Shown here piece by piece: positions 23,201-35,800 of a stretch of DNA of 64,000 bases. The stretch lies in assembly GCF_047948215.1 (NCBI RefSeq), contig NC_134458.1, positions 144,053,536 through 144,117,535 of the forward strand, in the 5' to 3' direction. The notes beneath the pieces were generated by a model. That model was given only the letters and a program-made list of their open reading frames with translations. It was not told where the DNA came from and searched no databases. Both the position numbers and the translations under genes were made by a program. Origin of the DNA: Lycorma delicatula. Lineage: Eukaryota > Arthropoda > Insecta > Hemiptera > Fulgoridae. Numbering within the stretch: position 1 is the first letter of the stretch; each line of letters opens with the position of its first letter.

Positions 23201-24604
23201 TTACCCAAAGTTCAAATTTATTTTGTTATAGATGAGTCTAAGAAATGCCATTTACGCACCCCCCATAAATGTTAGAATGTCGGACTCTCACGGGTTCGGC
23301 TAGATGTTATTAAGAGCCTATGTTTGCCCGCACCCTACCGACTAAAACTCCTATCACATCGTCTCTCCCCCTCCGAGGTTGGTCCTGCAGTTTAAGCATT
23401 GCGTGGGCCCAGGAGGTACCTTTAGGCTCCAGGGGTCCAGAGTCCCCGTGCTTCATCACCGTCGCCCATCCGCACAAGTACAGACGCACGACGGCTCCAT
23501 AGGGGGCTGTCCTTTGCCCCTTCACCTTCAAGTCACTTTCTTCACCTGAGTCTCGGGTCTTTTATATGCAACTCTGATTCCTTGCTGGGTATTATCTTCA
23601 GTCCTCTTACTGATCTGGGTCCTAAATCAGGATCTATCCCATTATCTAGCTTCTCTCGCTTTAGTTTTCAGGATACTAGTTGCTAGATATACTACCTTGT
23701 CCCTTCCGCTCTTCCTATCAACATGTATGGAACTGTTTCTTCCGGAGAAAGCTAGCTTAACCCGACATCTTGTCTGACCACATCCCACCGCTAGTCTTTG
23801 TAGATGGTGTGCTCAACGGTATCTTCAGGATCGCAGTACCTGCATAGAGGAGACGTTCTCCTGCCAAATCGATGCAAGTAGGCTTCAAACTCGCCATTTC
23901 CAGAAAGGAGCTGCGTTATATAGAAACCTAACTCACCCAGTCTCTCTGCACCCATACATTTATTCTCGGAATTAATTTACGCGTCCATACACCAGTAAGT
24001 AAGATGTTCCAGGCCTCCTGCCACTCGACCAGAAGTAAGTCTTTAGCCTCGGTCTTAGTCATACTAAGATAAACCCGCCGGAGCATCAATGCACGCAGCC
24101 GCACAGGTGGAATCCCGGAGATAACCTCAATAGCATTTCGCGAAACCGTGCGATATGTGGCCGCAATGTTCAACGCAGCACGTCTTTGAAGCAATGATAT
24201 TTTATCTATACTCCTATTCTTTTCAAGAGCCTCTACCCACGCAGGGACGGCATAAAATATAATAGAAGAAGCCACAGTCAGTATTATACGTCGTCTAGAA
24301 GCACGAGGACCTCTGTGGTTATGTATAAGCTTACTGAGGTTATCAACAACTGTATCAGCACGTGCCAAGGTCTGCTGAAGGTGGACGTTGTAGTTTCGGT
24401 TCCTCTCCAACCACACACCGAGGTACTTAACGTATCCCGACGTGGGAATACTGGTCCCAGCAACATTAATTTGCATTTCTCGCGGTCTTCTTCTCCCGAC
24501 CAACGCTACTACGGAGGTTTTATTAGGTGCTAACTGTAGACCTCTCGCCTGAAGCTAACAACTTATTCGCCGAAATGCATTATTGGCTACCTCCTTAAAG
24601 TTCA
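23201..24604 (-). mobile_element. 5'-truncated R1-like non-LTR retrotransposon
   Basis: This carries the end of the reverse-transcriptase ORF (next entry), then a Cys-His motif region, then about 500 bases of relatively GC-rich 3' sequence. The boundary with AT-rich flanks is sharp at both ends: right edge near 24604, left edge near 23250. The 3' sequence contains a 73-codon open frame (23310-23531) without a recognisable domain. Truncation of the 5' part is the usual product of target-primed reverse transcription. Confidence 0.75.
23840..24599 (-). pseudogene. R1-like reverse transcriptase, C-terminal part
   Basis: The open stretch reads GLQLAPNKTSVVALVGRR, then YVKYLGVWLERN (the YLGV motif after the reverse-transcriptase palm), HRGPRASRRRIILTVASSII, YAVPAWVEAL (family LYG-P-W) and AALNIAATYRTVSRNA with IPPVRL. 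All match the thumb/connection region of R1-clade LINE ORF2 proteins. A stop interrupts the start near 24550 and a frameshift lies at about 23925. After it FEAYLHRFG and CRYC-x7-H-x4-D follow, the C-terminal CCHC motif with its last Cys replaced by Asp and a stop right after. In live elements this protein nicks and reverse-transcribes at the target; here only a dead 3' portion remains. Confidence 0.85.
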
Positions 24605-24742
24605 AATATTAAAACATTTCATGAATAAGGAATAACCATTTATCTGATATATTTGTTTAATAAAAACTATCATACATACCATTTATAATTTATATATACG
24701 AAAAAGCTATTTAATTTTCTTTGGTTATACAATTTCTTTTTA

Positions 24743-24815
24743 TTCACCACAGAAGTGTACAGAGAAGCTTGTACGTGGGAATATGAAAATGAAATTTTGT
24801 AGCGTATGAAAAATT
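24743..24815 (-). repeat. tRNA-derived SINE, family A, tail-only fragment (copy 4)
   Basis: TTCACCACAGAAGTG, GCTTGTACGTGGGAATATGA and GAAATTTTGTAGCGTATGAA match the body and tail of the other copies; the tRNA-like head is missing. Confidence 0.55.
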
Positions 24816-25884
24816 GTTTAAAATTTTAATAAACTTTCAAATGTGCATTTCAAATTTTATTTTGCATTGAATTATTAGTTCTTTGTTTGTACTTGAGAAT
24901 TTAAATGTAATATTCCTGTTAAAAAGTATTATATCATAATCCATTTCAGTATTTGTTACTGATATTGACAATCGTTCTACGCAAGGTTGGGTTAGTAAAA
25001 TGATTCTTATCGTGGCTGATAGCGTACCATCTGTCTTTCAATACAACCAGACGACAACAATGATAAGAATGTTAAGTCAACTTAATGTATACACATTGAA
25101 ATTAATATAATTAAGTATATAAATATTTTGTGTTATGTTAATTTTACAAAAGATGTTAAAAATATAAATTTACCCTATTGGGATGATGTGCAGTGAGTAT
25201 TTTCAGTAAGGTCGAGGACAGTTCAATAATAACCGAGTAAAGCGTTTGTTCACAACAGTTCTTCATATAAATGGAGTAGAATTTTTTTCTTGCCTTACTC
25301 TCCTAAATTATTCTGGCATTACAGCTAAAGTATTTGCTAAAGTATTTTGCAAAACCTTGTTTTGTATTCCCCTTTATTCATTAAAATGAAATAAAAAAAT
25401 GAATTAAATATTTAATAATACATAAGAACTTATGTAATGTAATAAATAAGATTCAAGATTCTCTTTTTCTATATGTTAAAAATAATTTGAATAAAATTAT
25501 TCATTATGGTAGTAGAGGATCGTTGTAGGCTAGGACATTTGGTACCTCCTAAATTCTATTCTACAAATATAAATTATTATGAAAAGAGACTTATAAAATG
25601 TAGCGAAATTATAAGATTTTAAGGAAGTTCTATAAATTATTTTTTTAGTGTCACATAAATGATACCTGCCAAATTCAAATTATCAGTCTGTTAGAACGAA
25701 GTTTTTGTCTTCCAAGAGTATTTCAGATAGAAACTTCTCAACTTTAAAAGCATATAAAAATTATTTAGGTTCCTTATAAAATTGGAAAATATTTCATTTT
25801 ATAGCAAAAAAACATCAAGTTTTGACTTACATAGTTCATTAATACCGAATTCAGCCACCAACTCTGTCACCAGTGTTGGTAAAA
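24816..25884. other. AT-rich intergenic DNA, nothing recognised
   Basis: No motif-bearing reading frame or RNA gene was seen. The sequence just before 25885 may include the 5' non-coding end of the transposon relic that follows. Confidence 0.45.
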
Positions 25885-26650
25885 ATGGATACATTTACTG
25901 GTGCGGAATGTGCAAGCTGAGTGTTTTGGTGTCACGTTTTTCAGTCAGCAGCTGATGTCATTTTCAACGTAATTTTCGTAGAGAGTACGGTGTGGAGCCT
26001 CCTGGTAGGCATATAATTTATTGTTAGTAGCAAACCTTCCCTGAAATTGTTGTAGAAAAACTCAGAGAAAGCTTTGCACATAATTCGAAGAAATCAACTC
26101 GACGTGCATCACTTGAGATTAGCATTCCACAAATGGCTGTTTGGTGCGTATTAGGCTAATGACTGAACTTGAAGGCATACAAACTAACCATGGTTCAACA
26201 CATTACAGATGACGACCAATTTGCTTAACTGCAGTTTTTTGTGGAAACGGTGAATAGAATTGCAGACAATGTAAATTTTTAGTGATACGTTATTTCACTT
26301 CAGTGGAAAGATGAACACCCATAACTGCCAAATACGGGGAAGCGAAAACCCTCATGAATCTTTTCAGCCTATTTGTGATAGTCCTAAGATAATGCATTTT
26401 GCACTCTAAGCAAACAAAGACTGTATGGCCCGTCCTTCTTTTAGAAGCCAACCGTAAATGGTATCTTTATCTGGACATGCTTCAAAACTTTCTAATCCCT
26501 CAGTCAGACTATGATGACCAAGATGGACGCCATTACTATCAGCATGACGGGACACCATCTCACTACCGCCTAGGAGTCTGAGATTTTTTGATATTCGATT
26601 TCCAGGTCAGTGGGGGGATTGGTCCAGAAGGACCAGCTGTTTAACAGCAG
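25885..26650 (+). pseudogene. Tc1/mariner-type transposase relic, C-terminally truncated
   Basis: Starts at ATG 25885 with MDTFTGAEC, the usual opening of this insect transposase group. In order across frames: REYGVEPPGRHTIY (first helix-turn-helix, about 25990), KLRESFAHNSKKSTRRASLE and ISIPQMAVWCVL (second, about 26060-26150), KAYKLTMVQHITDDD, then SDTFHFSGKMNTHN (first catalytic block with the Glu-Ser after Asp altered), CQIRGSENPHES, LDMLQNFLIPQSD, QHDGTPSHY (second catalytic Asp kept) and RFPGQWG. The coding signal stops there, so the third catalytic residue and C-terminus are deleted. No terminal repeats were found. Confidence 0.8.
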
Positions 26651-29284
26651 ATTTGTGGCAATGATTATCAGGTAAAAATTTAACATACGTTAAATAATTT
26701 ATATATATATATTTCTTAATTGTTTTTTTTTTCGGATTTTATCTCGTTTAATAAGAAATGTCATTTATAAGATTTCTTGTTAAATTGAATTCGTAAAAAA
26801 ATAACGTAGAAAAAAGAGATATAAAAAAAAATTTTGCCAATAACTTTTAACATAAATTGTTAAAGTTAATTTAACAAAAAAAAAAAAAAAATATTAGCAA
26901 TACCTTATAAACCATTAATTTAGTTCCAATTAAAATTTCAATATTTAATGAAAAAATTAATAAACATTATCTCAGGATTATTTTAGTATGGAATTATAAG
27001 TCTGTTATTTTTATGTGTTCAAATAAAAGAGATCTCCATAAGAAATACAAAAGGAAAGAAATCAGTGTCATGAAAATACTTTTAAAAACGTAGTAAAGCT
27101 CTCTGTACTGACGAAATATACAAATACTACTTTTACCTTCATGTAAAATCATACAAAATGATTAGTTAAAGGATTTTTTTATACAGAAACTTTTAAATCT
27201 AAATTTTCTTGTTTAAGGGTACGTTAATGAAAATTTACTGAAAAACTTTTCTTGGAAGTATGGGATGAGATTACTTTAAATAAAAGAATGTTGTCAACTC
27301 TATGTAATAAAAATTCAATGGCAAGGAGCAATAATGACGAACAAATGGGAAAAAAGCTGTAAGTAGCTCACATAGAGTATGAAATGTTTCTTAAGAAAAT
27401 TGCTTATAGTTCCCACTGAAAAAAAACGTAATTGTTTATTGTAATTATGCTAATTAAATATAATTAACTCATTATTTGTAATTAACTTATGTTGATATAT
27501 TTATTATACGTCTAATAATCGTAATTTTTATTGGCTGGGACCTCACATGTGATTCATGTAATAAGCACAACCTATTTCCCAAAAAGAGCAAAAATACTTC
27601 AAACCAGCCTTACAAGGAGGCGTATAAGGAAAGAAGTGGTTTGATATGATAAGTTTCACTAAACTTATTTAATATTCAATCCTAAAAGTAATTTAATACT
27701 GTTTACAACCAACTGTATAATGAATACTTTCAGAAAAATCGGTTTTGATTACTATAGCTAGAATCTCAGATACTTTACATACATCAGATCCATAAAAGTG
27801 ATTGAGATAGGTAGTGTAAAGCAAGATGTTTATGTACCCCTTACATAATGCACTACTTCGTAATATAGGGGAATTTCTTCTATGAAATACAATAACAAAA
27901 AATTATCGATATCGTCATATATGAAGTAAGGCAATTTTTAAACATAAACTATGTAAGGATTAAATTATATAAAACAAAAAAGAATTATTAACTCGTCATT
28001 TAATTAAGTATTTATTGTCATATTTAGCAACCATAGTTGATAATTATCAAAGATAAATTTTATAATATGAATGTATAACGAACAGCAACTTAGTATATGT
28101 AATTGAATTATCTTTGATTTACATACGAATTTGTATTCGTATCACAGTTTCAATAATATATGTGTTTACAGATGCATATTATTATTACATGTATGAGTAC
28201 ATGAAACGCATAATGCAGCAATCAATTCTACTATGCGTTTAATTTGCAATTTTAATCATGCTACAAAGTTCTTGAATTTAAAAATGTATTGACAATAACA
28301 ATAACTTTTTATAAGTAATCAACAATAATAGTATAGAGTTAATGGAATTACTAATGCTTTACAGCTAGGATAATTATATAAGTACAACTTATTTTCTAAT
28401 GTACTGGAATCTAATCGCTTAGATTACATTCTATTGTAATACAGTAGTTAACTTATAGATAATTAAATTGCGCAATTCTATCTTATACAAACTGAGTATT
28501 TTAACTATTTTTAGTAGAATTGCTTAGATATAAGTACGAGTAGATTATGATGCCTGTATCTTATTCATATCTACATTTTTATCCTATTAAACAGAATATC
28601 ATCTTACTAAGCAAAACTAGAATACAATTAATTTCCGTATAGAGGAATTAATCAGTATTAATACTTCGCGGATTAATCGAATAAATGAATTGTCAACCTT
28701 CATTACAGTATTTATTTAAGACAAAGTAATACACAATGAAAAAAGATATGAAATGACCATTTTAAATGTTACTCTTTAAAGCAAAGTAGAGTTTATTCAG
28801 TTCATCGAATGCTTTCAAAAGAAGATTCTTGGAGCAGAAATTACAATAAAACAGGTTTTTTATTGGCAAAACTTATGAACCCATAAAATAATTTATATTT
28901 AAATTTCAACGAATATTTTCTAAGATTATTTTTTTTAAGTTTGGTTTTATTTATAAGTAATACTAATTTATTCCTTACAGTTTTTTTCATGAATTTGTAA
29001 CAAAAAATTTGATAAGTAAAACGTTTAAAAATAATCAACAAAATATTTTTGCTTAAAACGATCTTAACTGGAATAATTTTATTAATGTTTTCATGTAATA
29101 AATATTGAAACTATTGCAATAAAATAAAATACTTTTTGAAACCATGAAAAGATTATAATAATAAATAACATTAATATTGAAAAATAATTTACATACACAT
29201 TTTTCGTTTAATGAACAGATATATAGATTATTAAACGAACAGATTTTTTCTCTTTTTTAATTATATGGTTGGTAAATGAGCTTA
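26651..29284. other. AT-rich intergenic DNA with one repeat fragment
   Basis: 27715-27870 has the phrases ATGAATACTTTCAG, CTCAGATACTTTACATACAT and GTAGTGTAAAGCAAGATGTT. The first recurs near 51292-51305 and the last two resemble 8060-8130 and 22605-22640, so this is a dispersed repeat. The rest is AT-rich with no gene. The minus-strand frame at 28841-29041 is Lys/Asn/Phe-rich and motif-free. Confidence 0.45.
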
Positions 29285-31130
29285 CATCGGGAGTAGTATG
29301 CAAATTTGGAGAAATAGTGGTGAACTCGAATGGTCCAAAATTATTTCAGTTTGCTTCATTTAATAATTTAAAAATTAACATTATTTTCTGAAAGAAAGAC
29401 AATCACAAGTATACTTGGAATTCAAAGGGTTAACGTCTCTAATAAACTATATATTGGTTAATGACAAGTTGAGGAGCCAGATTCAAAACGTTAGAGCATA
29501 CAAGTGTGGCACATACAGGATCACTATCTCTTTTTGGGTAAGATATCAATTCTGGCAAAATGAAAGAAAATGGCCCGAAATGGCTGGATGAAATATGATG
29601 GTGTGTTTAAAGTTCATCTTCTGTAGGAGAATAGCATTCAAATACTCTATCAAGGACGATTACAGAAGTGCCTTTCCATGGTCCCCGCAGATGAGGATAT
29701 CGAAGAAGAGTGGAACAGCATTATGATGTGCACTCAGAAGACAGCATTTGAAGCCCTTGGTAAAAGGAAAAGAAAGAAGAGTTTAAAAAGCTTAAAAATT
29801 TGGAAGTGAGAAATAGAAAACATTATTTAGGGCAAAAAAAGCTTACATGAATTTCCTGCCAAAGAAGTCCTGGGAGACTTATAAGACTAAAAGAAAATTG
29901 GCAAAAAGAATTGTATGGGAGCTCATCAGGTCTCGAGAGATAGGTTTATAGCGTCGTAAAACCATTACGTACATGTTTAGCAGTAATGTGCTTACTAGGT
30001 ACTGAAGCTTATAAATAGAAGGGAAAAACAGACAGCGTCGATGAACAATATATCAGTTAAAAAATGGAAAAAGCACTACATGAACTTATTTTTAAAATTC
30101 TTATTTCTCCATTATGAAATTTTTTCTCACATTCTTTAGATCATGAACTTTTGTATTTTATTTTACTGATTTCAATGTCAATTTAAATAATTTTACATCC
30201 TGATTCTATGTATTTTTTAAATCTATTTTATTTAACTTAATTATTCAGTTTAAATTTTTATGTGTTTTTTATTTTTTATTTTTATGTATCATATTACAAA
30301 AATCATGTATTTTCATTTAGTTAAATTTTGTATTTTTAATTTTTTTTTTAATAATCATCCTGTTATGATATGAACTCGCGGCTAGCGCTCAAGGCTTCTT
30401 CTGCTAGCTGCGTCAAGGATAAATATGTTGAATAAAATTGTATATGTAATTTTCAATTGACAATAAATAATAATAATTGATTTTATAAAATAAAATTATA
30501 AATAAAACTTCATTTTTATCAAAACACGCTAAAGATTACCAAACAGAGGAATATCATGCGATAGATTCAGTAGATCCTGCAACGATGGACGAATTATAAA
30601 AGGCATTGGATGGTATGAAAAATAGAATGGCTGTAAGATTAGTTGTCATCAATCCTGAGTTACTGAAGTGTGGTGGTGTATTACTTAAGCTAAGACGCCT
30701 GAATCTGATTAACGAATGCTAGAAGATCCCAAATTCATGGCGATCGGAGAAGGTAATCTCGGTTTTTAAAAGAAACGATTGAGATTGAATAATATTATGG
30801 CCACCCTTGTTCTTCTTTATGGAAACGAGTCATGGGTTACCACAAAAGACAAAGAGTCAGATACAGGCAGCGGAGATGAGCTTTCTAAGGAGTCAGAAGG
30901 GCGTCGCACGTTATATCGGGTAAGGAATGAAGAAGTAAGAACCGAATTTGATATTTACAGCCTAATGAAACAGTGATCGACTACCGGAATCCATGGAAAC
31001 AACACCGGAAGTGAATATCTGATAATAGGATTCCAATGCAAGTATAATTATAAGCCATGCGGAAGGAGGGACATTGCAAAAACACGTAAATGATGACGAT
31101 AGCTCATTGTGAATTCGGAACAGGCATAAG
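29285..31130 (+). pseudogene. LINE (endonuclease/reverse transcriptase) with a central deletion
   Basis: 5' part: residues of an apurinic-type endonuclease C-terminal half, KLFQFASFNNLKIN (29337-29380), KYTWNSKG-like, then DKLRSQIQNVRAYKCGT (29464-29515). Linker: KCLSMVPADEDIEEEWNSI and TAFEALGKRKRKK (29670-29775), the usual segment between endonuclease and reverse transcriptase. Then about 500 bases of non-coding DNA. Then EYHAIDSVDPATMDELKALDGMKN-like residues (30551-30620), VINPELLKCGGVLLKL, WRSEKVISVFKRN (reverse transcriptase motif region), followed directly by NNIMATLVLLYGNESWVT (30786-30839, the LYG-E-W thumb motif) and LYRVRNEEVRTEFDIYS. The catalytic palm between them is missing. The 3' end near 31130 lies in GGAACAGGCATAAGCCTAAT. 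It is dead. Confidence 0.7.
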
Positions 31131-31149
31131 CCTAATCCTTGTGTGTAAG

Positions 31150-31345
31150 AATAAGAAATTTTTTTTTTGTAATAATGAATTAATTCATTAATTTACCACA
31201 GAAGATTTTGAAGTTTGCACGTGGGAATATCGAAATGTAATTTTGTAGAGTATGAAAAATGTCATGCCTAACAGATTTGAATCCGAGATACCCCGATGAA
31301 AGGCCGAGACGCTACCTTTCCGCCAAGGAAGTCTGTAATTTTGGC
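31150..31345 (-). repeat. tRNA-derived SINE, family A, copy 5
   Basis: A full-length-looking copy on the minus strand: head 31265-31340 (CGGAAAGGTAGCGTCTCGG box A, GGATTCAAATCTGTTAGGC box B), body (TACTCTACAAAATTACATTT), GTGCAAACTTC, GTGGTAAATTAATGAATTAA and a poly(A) tail (T-run 31151-31160). It lies just after the LINE 3' end. Confidence 0.75.
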
Positions 31346-31540
31346 AAATTACTTCTGTAATTATTTTTTTTAGATAATGAAATTCTACTGGTATAACGAA
31401 AATATTTTAAAATACAATAAAAATACAACTTCAATAGTTCTGGAGAAAAGGAATTTCTAATTTTGTTTGTTTTAAACTAGTCTGTTGATCCTAACATTTC
31501 TATAACATTTAAATTAAAACAAAAATTAATAAAATAACCT

Positions 31541-31909
31541 TTATTTCCAAGGACATTTAAAAATACCTATGTTGTAGACAGATATGAACTGAAATTTAAC
31601 AAAAAAAATGAATCTGGAGATATTGTAACCAAAAGAAAAACCACGAATGACGTGCAAATATATATGATCTAAGATATCATCAAAAGAATAGGACAAAATT
31701 TGAACACAATTTCCTAAAGGAGATGTAGATAAAAGAAGACCTGAGTCAAAAGAAAGGTCTAATTTATCAACCCAATAGTTTGATACAGCAATGAAATTTA
31801 TGAAATGGATCTTTGGATATTTATATGAATAAAATGAACAATTTACATCCGAAATTCTGTGTACAAGTAAATGTAATAGGTTCTTAGTAGCGTCTTGATC
31901 AATTAACAT
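31541..31909 (-). CDS. Hypothetical 122-residue ORF, unassigned
   Basis: ATG at 31909, stop just before 31541. I do not recognise the product. It is rich in Phe, Ile, Ser and Tyr, with no signal peptide, clear membrane segment or domain. It contains HRISDVNCSFYSYK, which resembles HTDIIDVNCSFSSSK in the unassigned minus-strand ORF at 53398-53688, and the DNA around both words is also partly similar, so the pair may be fragments of one repeated element. In sequence this AT-rich a frame of this length can arise by chance, so it may not be a gene. Confidence 0.2.
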   Translation of the reverse strand: MLIDQDATKNLLHLLVHRISDVNCSFYSYKYPKIHFINFIAVSNYWVDKLDLSFDSGLLLSTSPLGNCVQILSYSFDDILDHIYLHVIRGFSFGYNISRFIFFVKFQFISVYNIGIFKCPWK

Positions 31910-32795
31910 GAAATAAAAAATTAAAATTAGTTTGTTAACTTAGAAAAACTGTAAGGCAATCTCTTTCATTTTTTTCTTAATGTAAAAAAAATTGAAATTA
32001 CAGATGATTTCTTTTTATTTATAATTAATTCGCATCCTCTGCTGAATTGAGAGATCGTGTCGTAAAAACAGTTTTTACCGATTGAAGGAGTACAATGATT
32101 TGTTGCTTTCAACTATCAATCCTAGACGTACTGATAATATATTCTTTTTCTTAGCGTAATGATTCTCATTTTACAGACAGTCCCTGAGGAAATCAGAATG
32201 AAGATATACTTGAAAGGCTATTTTTTTGCATTTCGTAATCTTGGAAAAATCATGTGCAACAGGATGTTTGTTTCAGAGAAGGAAATAATAATCTCATTTT
32301 CCAATCTTAATTTTTCTTAGCAAGTTTGGCATGTAATTCTCGTTATCTTTTTAAATAATTTACCAATTTCTGAAGTGACTTGTATTTCTTTCCAAATATA
32401 AGCGCTTAACACATATAAACAATTTTCACCACAGGAGTCCCAAAATTGTATACGTGAGCATATATTTTTACTTTGTTACCTTATGAGAAAAGCTGGTAAA
32501 TTGTATGACTTCGTGATTACCAAAATAAGATTTAAGTATCAAAATTCATATAATTTCAAATAAAAAAACAATGATTTTTAGGGGTTCTTTACCCTGTGGG
32601 GAAAATTTAAGAAAAATCTATTTATAAAGAAGTGACCTTTAACAAAAAAGAATTAATTTAAAAGAGAATTGTTTACGAATATTGAAAAAATGAAGTAATT
32701 AAAAAGAATTGCTTCTCATTTTGGGTTCGGAGAATCTAACGCTAATTTAATTTTATTAGCCCTTTAAGTGATGAAGATAAATGTAACAAACTTTT
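31910..32795. other. AT-rich intergenic DNA, nothing recognised
   Basis: No reading frame or repeat was identified beyond short homopolymers. Confidence 0.45.
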
Positions 32796-33575
32796 TTTGA
32801 TCATAGAAATTAAAAGAGTTACAGCCAAAATATTTTTTAGAAGTGGGGGAATAAATTTTAATAAAAACCTTCTTAAAATATTTATACATTAAGCTTAACA
32901 AATTTGATAAATAAAGATTTCTCTTAAGCTTAACAAATTTGCTAAGTAAAGTTTTCTCTAAGTGTAACCTCCCCCTTCAATAGAGGCTAAAATAGGAAAA
33001 AGGGAATTTTCAAAAAACTTCTCTCCGTTAAAAGTCCGGGGTCTATTATTTTAAAAGAACTGTTGATACTTCTTGATAGTTCTATGTATGAAGTATAAAC
33101 TTTCAAAAAATGTTTGAAAAATATTTAAAGCAAAGAACAAAATATAAAAACACATATATTTCAATTGTAACAACTGGGAGTTGTTACAATTTGGTGGTTG
33201 TTGAATTTGGGTTATAGAATGTATATGCATTGTAGGTAACACTCTTTCTTTAATAAATTTTTTTCTAAAATGATTCTAGGAAATTCAAGATTGGTTTATT
33301 CCCACTGCTGTACGAAAAAAAATTAATATAATCAATACTTTATTAAAAACATTTGAGCCAAATTTGAAGAAAATCGGTTCGGTAAATCCTGTAACATGGC
33401 CAATAGTAGTTCAAAACACATACCAAAATCATTTTTTGATCTAGATGAACTAGGTGAACCTTAAAAAGTAAACGTTTTTAAAAACTTGATACCTCATTTA
33501 TGCAATGACCGCCATTCTTGAAAAAATAAGCTAGGAAAATATTCGCCGGGGAAATAAAATGAAAACCTTGATAAA
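32796..33575 (+). repeat. Family D dispersed repeat, most complete copy
   Basis: The 5' half (GGGGGAATAAATTTTAA, TTAAGCTTAACAAATTTG, TAGTAAAG-like, CTTCAATAGAGGCTAAAATA, GTCCGGGGTCTATTATTTT) aligns with 50950-51180. The 3' half (TTTGAGCCAAATTTGAAGAA, GATGAACTAGGTGAACC, ATTCGCCGGGGAAATAAAAT) aligns with 1-245. Inside, a 35-bp unit is tandemly doubled (32890-32924 and 32925-32959) and there is a 13-bp hairpin (33163-33175 with 33179-33191, loop GGG). Non-coding; class unknown. Confidence 0.65.
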
Positions 33576-35390
33576 GAAAATGATTCTTTTGAAAGACAGG
33601 GAGTCCCGTTAGGATTTTTTTCTTTGCTTTTTCTCAGGTGAAACTGTGCCTACTTTATTTTGTTGTGTCTTATATGATATCATGATATCTTGTAAATTTA
33701 AGTGACCTATTAAAAGTTATTCTTGCACATCTAAAAGAAATAATAAAACTAAATTTATCTTAATAAATAATTTTAGTATATAGTATATTTTACGAGTTAC
33801 ATTAAAAGATGTCTAGAAAAGGATGTATCTTGGCCAGAAATGTGTTTGACGTGTTTTTCCAAAACAATTAATCGTTTTCTTAAAATAAAATAAAAATAGA
33901 GTTATAAATAATCTTCTTCATATCGTCTTGTCCAAATAGTTCTCAAATTAATAATCATGAGTTTTTCCTCTCACTTGGAAGATACTCTAAAGGTGCTCAC
34001 CCACACTTCTTGATCGTTTATTTTCTCTTTATAATGCATTTCTATATTTTCTTGATTTTTTTAATTGTTTTACTCTTTGTACCTTCTTGATTTTTTTTTA
34101 GCATCTGGAATCTGTTTCTCTCACCAGTTTTTCAATTCTCATTATCAAACGTTTCATTCTCAAGTAGTGCAGATCCAGTCTCTTTCCTTTCTTTATTATT
34201 TCCTGTAATCTTCTGTGTGACTTCCTTTTAGATCCTATTATACATTTTCTATCCTTCTTCATTTTTTTTTTATTCAAAAACTTCCGGTTTTCTTTCATCA
34301 ACCGTTTTCTCATTCTTCTCTGCTTTTTCTTATCTTAGTCCTACTTCCGGTCAACATAATCTTTTTCTCAATTAAATTCATCTAATGTATTTAATTATCT
34401 ATGCATGAACTTAAGATAACATTTTTTGTTTATGTTTCAGTGCATCACAAGTAACATTTTAATAATCGAATAATTCTATCTGAATGTTAAAATTTGTAAT
34501 ACCTAATTTTTCGTAGTAAAGATAAATTAAAAAATAAAAGATGGTAATTTTTGTTTTTAAAATCATATGTCTGTGTTTTAAGTGATAGTAATAATATACA
34601 ATTCAATTTAAAAGAATTACAATTGTATTTAAGTTAGATTTTTATTGTTAACAATTCTTTTTATCTCATTAAATCTAGAAATGTAATTTAAATCAGATAA
34701 AATATTTATGTATAAGATTTGATATTTAAAGATTAAATTTTCTTTACCTTTCATAAAAACTATTAGTCATCAAATGTTTTATTCATTCAATGTCCGTTTC
34801 TGATATGTACAAAGTTCATGATATATTACAATCATTTCATCTGGTAAATATACATAATAAAATATTTAATACATGTTATGAATATATAATAAACATTTGT
34901 TGTATTAAAAGATTCTTTACTGATATAATTTTATATGAAGATTTACAGAAAGAAGGAATATTAAGAGAAAAACAAAGCAATTTATTTCTTAACTCCTAGT
35001 AACAACTTTTATATCGGTTGGAGAATGAAACATATATTTCTAAACATTTTCATTGATACTAAATCGATAAAATCTGCTTTAAAAGAAAAAAATTGAAATT
35101 GTAACTGTTTTTAAAAAATTTCCTTTTAAGCTTATAATCTCAATTTAAGTACTCGTGTAACTTGTTAAGTGTAGCTAATTTTCATTCATACTATGGTACC
35201 AATTTAATTATTAAAATACATCCCAGACCTAAGGATTTCATGAAAGTGGATTCTCTTGTAATTCTAAGCATCCAAATAACATTTTATTATTTGGAAGAAA
35301 AAGTGCTTTACTGTTTTACTTTTCCTACTTTTAAAAATAACATTATTATCGATAATACTACTCAATAACACTATTCTGTGTTCTTATCCA
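33576..35390. other. AT-rich intergenic DNA, nothing recognised
   Basis: 34050-34340 is pyrimidine-rich on the plus strand, which produces a Lys/Arg-rich minus-strand frame (34098-34313) of no evident meaning. The frames at 34790-34999 and 35162-35368 lack motifs. Confidence 0.45.
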
Positions 35391-35800
35391 TTAACTCAGT
35401 TAGGATTAGACGGTACAACAGGATACCGAACGTAAGTTAATTAGATTATCAGTAAATATACAAAAAAGTGCCGTAACCGTAAAAGCGTGGGTTATAGCTA
35501 TCTTACACGTAGAAACAGTAGCTCTAAAGATGGTGCAGCTATTTTAAGGAATAACAAGTATCCCATGCCAAACTTATTAAGGAAAGTAATGAGTGATGCG
35601 GTATCCCAATGCGTTTTTCACCGATCCAAATATATCAACTCTGCAAATAATATCTTCTCTTTGCTCACCTCAGGGACTGACTGAATAGTGAACATCATTA
35701 CTCTGAGAAAGCAGCTCTGAGTACTGTCTTACATTTGTCACAGTGAAAGAAGACTGCGATAGATAGTATTCTACAACAGATTAATATATCATTGTACCAC
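35391..35800 (+). other. Less AT-rich patch with a 65-codon frame, unassigned
   Basis: The patch has a more even base use than its surroundings. The frame at 35487-35684 (starting GTG, containing SSSKDGAAILRNNKYPMPNL and VMSDAVSQCVFHRSKYINSA) has protein-like residue use but no family I recognise. It could be part of a dispersed repeat or LINE 3' region. Confidence 0.25.

Noticed and set aside
23310..23531. 73-codon frame in the R1-like 3' region, with an antisense partner
   Set aside because: Both strands are open because the region is GC-rich; it lies after the ORF2 stop and has no motif.
28841..29041. 66-codon minus-strand ORF
   Set aside because: Lys/Asn/Phe-rich residue use expected of random AT-rich sequence.
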